Source: Jaltomata sinuosa (Eukaryota > Streptophyta > Magnoliopsida > Solanales > Solanaceae). From it: 64,000 nt of DNA. Numbering within the stretch: position 1 is the stretch's first letter; the number at the start of each line of letters is the position of its first letter. The translations under genes and the position numbers were made by a program. Below the pieces are notes generated by a model. It saw nothing but the letters and a program-made list of their open reading frames with translations, had not been told where the DNA came from and searched no databases. This document shows, in pieces, positions 62,167 through 64,000 of this stretch. Location of the stretch: contig QJPP01001804.1 in assembly GCA_003996215.1 (NCBI GenBank), positions 186,001 through 250,000 on the forward strand. Direction: 5' to 3'.

Positions 62167-62181
62167 GCGCCAAAATGAGAA

Positions 62182-62201
62182 TGTCCAGGTTCAATGTATC
62201 T
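62182..62201 (-). promoter_or_regulatory. UPE-box (sulphur-deficiency element) of LSU gene
   Basis: The minus strand reads AGATACATTGAACCTGGACA. It agrees with the published UPE-box of tobacco UP9C and Arabidopsis LSU promoters, a site bound by EIL factors (SLIM1/EIL3 and tobacco EIL2). It sits just upstream of the TATA box, the expected place. Match is by memory of the motif. Confidence 0.88.
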
Positions 62202-62279
62202 ACCACCCTCGACCGAAAAAAAAAATCTATTTGGATCTCTAGTTTTTATTACTCCAAGTCTCCAATATAAAGAATGATA

Positions 62280-62515
62280 CAGGAATATGATTTACTTCTT
62301 CCATTCCATGGCACACTTTGATCTGGCACGATATTTAAGATTTTTTATAAAAAATTTATAATTCAAAATAATCCTTGAGCATTTGTATAGTTATAAATCA
62401 TTAGAATTTCAAAGTTAAACTTTTTTTTATTATAGAAAGATCACATGAAACAGACTAAAAAAATAAATGTACCATATAAAATGACACGAAGTCAGTACTT
62501 TATTTGTAACGGACG
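62280..62515. repeat. Degenerate Stowaway-like MITE
   Basis: 'acttcttccattccatggcacactttgatctggcac' and 'tgtaccatataaaatgacacgaagtcagta' are weak inverted ends. Confidence 0.5.
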
Positions 62516-62559
62516 AAGGTCTTTCTAGCGTCCCATGACTTTTACTAATTTTTTTTTGT

Positions 62560-62835
62560 TTTGCGTCATTAGTTATGCAAATAATAAAGAAACAACTTTT
62601 TCACATATTAATTTTTGTATGAATTATATAACGTTTGATAATTAATTAGAATATAAGTTATTTATGTATAAATTTAATATGATATTTGATTTATCATTTA
62701 CAAATTTGTATAACTAATATATCTATAAATTATTAAAAAAATTATATATTATCTTACGTAAAATAAAAAAATAAAATAATTAATACTTATATAATTAATA
62801 CATGTATTATTGTAACCACGAACGACCCCTAATAC
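62560..62835. repeat. Decayed MITE of the GGGGTCGTTTGG family
   Basis: The right end 'gtaaccacgaacgacccctaa' matches the element at 32904-33104, and 'aattaatacatgtattatt' is a family phrase. The left end is poorly preserved. Confidence 0.5.
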
Positions 62836-63012
62836 TAAAGCCAGCCTTAGACACAAATTTGTGGACAGCATTATACTTATAAGTTGTTAACTGCGATGTT
62901 GAGAGTCGGCTGCCACTCTATCTACGTGAGTGTGACTAGTGGTTATGACAGCTGCTTCATATTTCTAACTCTCCCTTCCACATTTATTCCCTTAACTAGT
63001 TATCGATCGCCC

Positions 63013-63118
63013 GTGCATTTATTTTCTGAGTCTCAATTTATGTAACACATTAAATTTAAAGAATTGATTAATTTTTTTTACGGTTTTTAAATATCTTAAG
63101 TTATTAATTATTTTGAGT
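63013..63118. repeat. 'caatttatgtaacac' repeat, left part split by LINE
   Basis: Same ~135-bp repeat family as 23897-24180. It continues to the right of the LINE (63896-64000), where a second unit starts near 63949 ('caatttatgtggcac'). Confidence 0.7.
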
Positions 63119-63878
63119 ATGGAGTAGAGTGTTAGCCAGTAAAGAACTCCCATATTCAAAAGATGAAGGTGGCGGAGATGAGGATGTTGCGATGGATGTG
63201 CGGGTTTACTAGGAGAGATAGGATTAGGAATGAGGATATCCAAGATAAAGTGGATGTGGCATCGGTGGAAGATAAGATGCGGGAAGCGAGGTTGAGATGG
63301 TTCGGACATGTAAGGAGGAGAGGCACGGATGCTCCAGTGCGGAGGTGTGAGAGGTTGGCTATGGATGGATACCGGAGAGGACGAGGTAGACCGAAAAAGT
63401 ATTAGGGAGAGGTGATTCGACAGGACATGGCGCAGTTGCAGCTTACCGAGGACATGACCCTAGATAGGAAGGTGTGGAGAACGCGGATTAGGGTAGAAGA
63501 GTAGTAGGTAGAAGTGTGGGTAGGCTAGTAGGTAGGAGTGTGTTTCCTTGTTGTCCTGACTAGTAATCGTAGTGCTCGCTTATAGTTTTTTGTGTTTGGA
63601 TTCCTCGTAGTAGTATTTTGTGGCAGTGTTCTGCTTCTGTCTGTTGTTTGTTACTACATATTACTTCCTATCGTCTCTTGTAGTTTTATCATGTTTTTGT
63701 ATCCTGTATCTTTGTTACGTCCTTTTTAGCCTATTCTTAGACTGTTTTTGTCTTGAGCCGGGGGTCCATCGGAAACAGCCTCTCTACCTCACCTCTGAGG
63801 TAGTGGTACGGACTGCGTACACTCTACCCTCCCCAGACCCCACGCTGTGGGAATACACTGGGTATGTTGTTGTTGTTG
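63119..63878 (+). mobile_element. 5'-truncated LINE, copy 3, with 17-bp target duplication
   Basis: The perfect duplication 'tattaattattttgagt' at 63102-63118 and 63879-63895 fixes both ends. The frame 63163-63405 shows the LINE protein C-terminus (LRWMCGFTRRDRIR, REARLRWFGHVRRRG), then TAG, a T-rich 3' region and a (TTG)4 tail. It is nearly identical to copy 2 at the 3' end, so the family was active recently. Confidence 0.95.
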
Positions 63879-64000
63879 TATTAATTATTTTGAGTTATAA
63901 TATATTTTTTTATAAAATTTTCAAATAATATATATTACTCTCTATGTTTCAATTTATGTGGCACCGACGGAATTTGGAAAGTCACTCCAATTTGTTTATA

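Noticed and set aside
1..64000. CRISPR arrays, operons, phage or bacterial islands
   Set aside because: None is expected in plant nuclear DNA, and no regularly spaced short repeats or polycistronic gene runs are present.
1..64000. tRNA or rRNA genes, organelle DNA inserts
   Set aside because: The only tRNA-like text is in SINE heads. No cloverleaf gene, rRNA or plastid/mitochondrial gene was recognised by eye.

Overview
This window is plant nuclear DNA, almost certainly from a Solanaceae species; I cannot fix the genus. The evidence is split genes with GT-AG introns, AT-rich intergenic DNA, SINEs, LINE fragments ending in TTG repeats, many small TA-flanked MITEs, and a sulphur-response gene carrying the UPE-box known from tobacco UP9/LSU promoters. 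No CRISPR array, operon or prokaryotic feature is present.

Layout. 1-18483 (+) holds the 3' two thirds of a MutS2-type gene in 13 exons. One of its introns contains a 5.3-kb Ty3/gypsy chromovirus (2290-7631) next to a 5'-truncated LINE. 18825-25340 is a diverged tandem segmental duplication that includes a DUF599 membrane-protein gene. The distal copy (24403-25340, -) is intact. The proximal copy (19587-20690, -) is a pseudogene, broken by a MITE in exon 1 and by two small deletions in exon 2. A third, scrambled and intron-less DUF599 relic lies at 32646-33240. 25341-38150 is repeat-rich and includes a ~135-bp tandem array, a two-LTR element with no coding interior (28333-31580, -), and a MULE-like element (33537-34471).

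39541-41102 (+) is a small gene with a 5'UTR intron; it encodes a Cys-rich protein of unknown function. 46059-47370 (+) is a thaumatin-like pseudogene. 47948-52658 (-) is a 12-exon gene for BIN4/MIDGET, a subunit of the plant topoisomerase VI complex. 55615-59697 (+) is a 6-exon Tim17/22/23-family gene with a C-terminal SAM domain (HP30 type), and one of its introns uses a GC donor. 61702-62049 (-) is a single-exon RESPONSE TO LOW SULFUR (LSU/UP9) gene with a TATA box and a UPE-box directly upstream. The right end holds a LINE copy bounded by a perfect 17-bp target duplication.

The intact genes are unrelated housekeeping or stress genes and do not form a pathway. I found no previously undescribed system. 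The points of most interest are the fates of the three DUF599 copies, the unnamed Cys-rich gene, the exactly recognisable UPE-box, the GC-AG intron, and several transposon insertions that can be dated or placed against an empty site.
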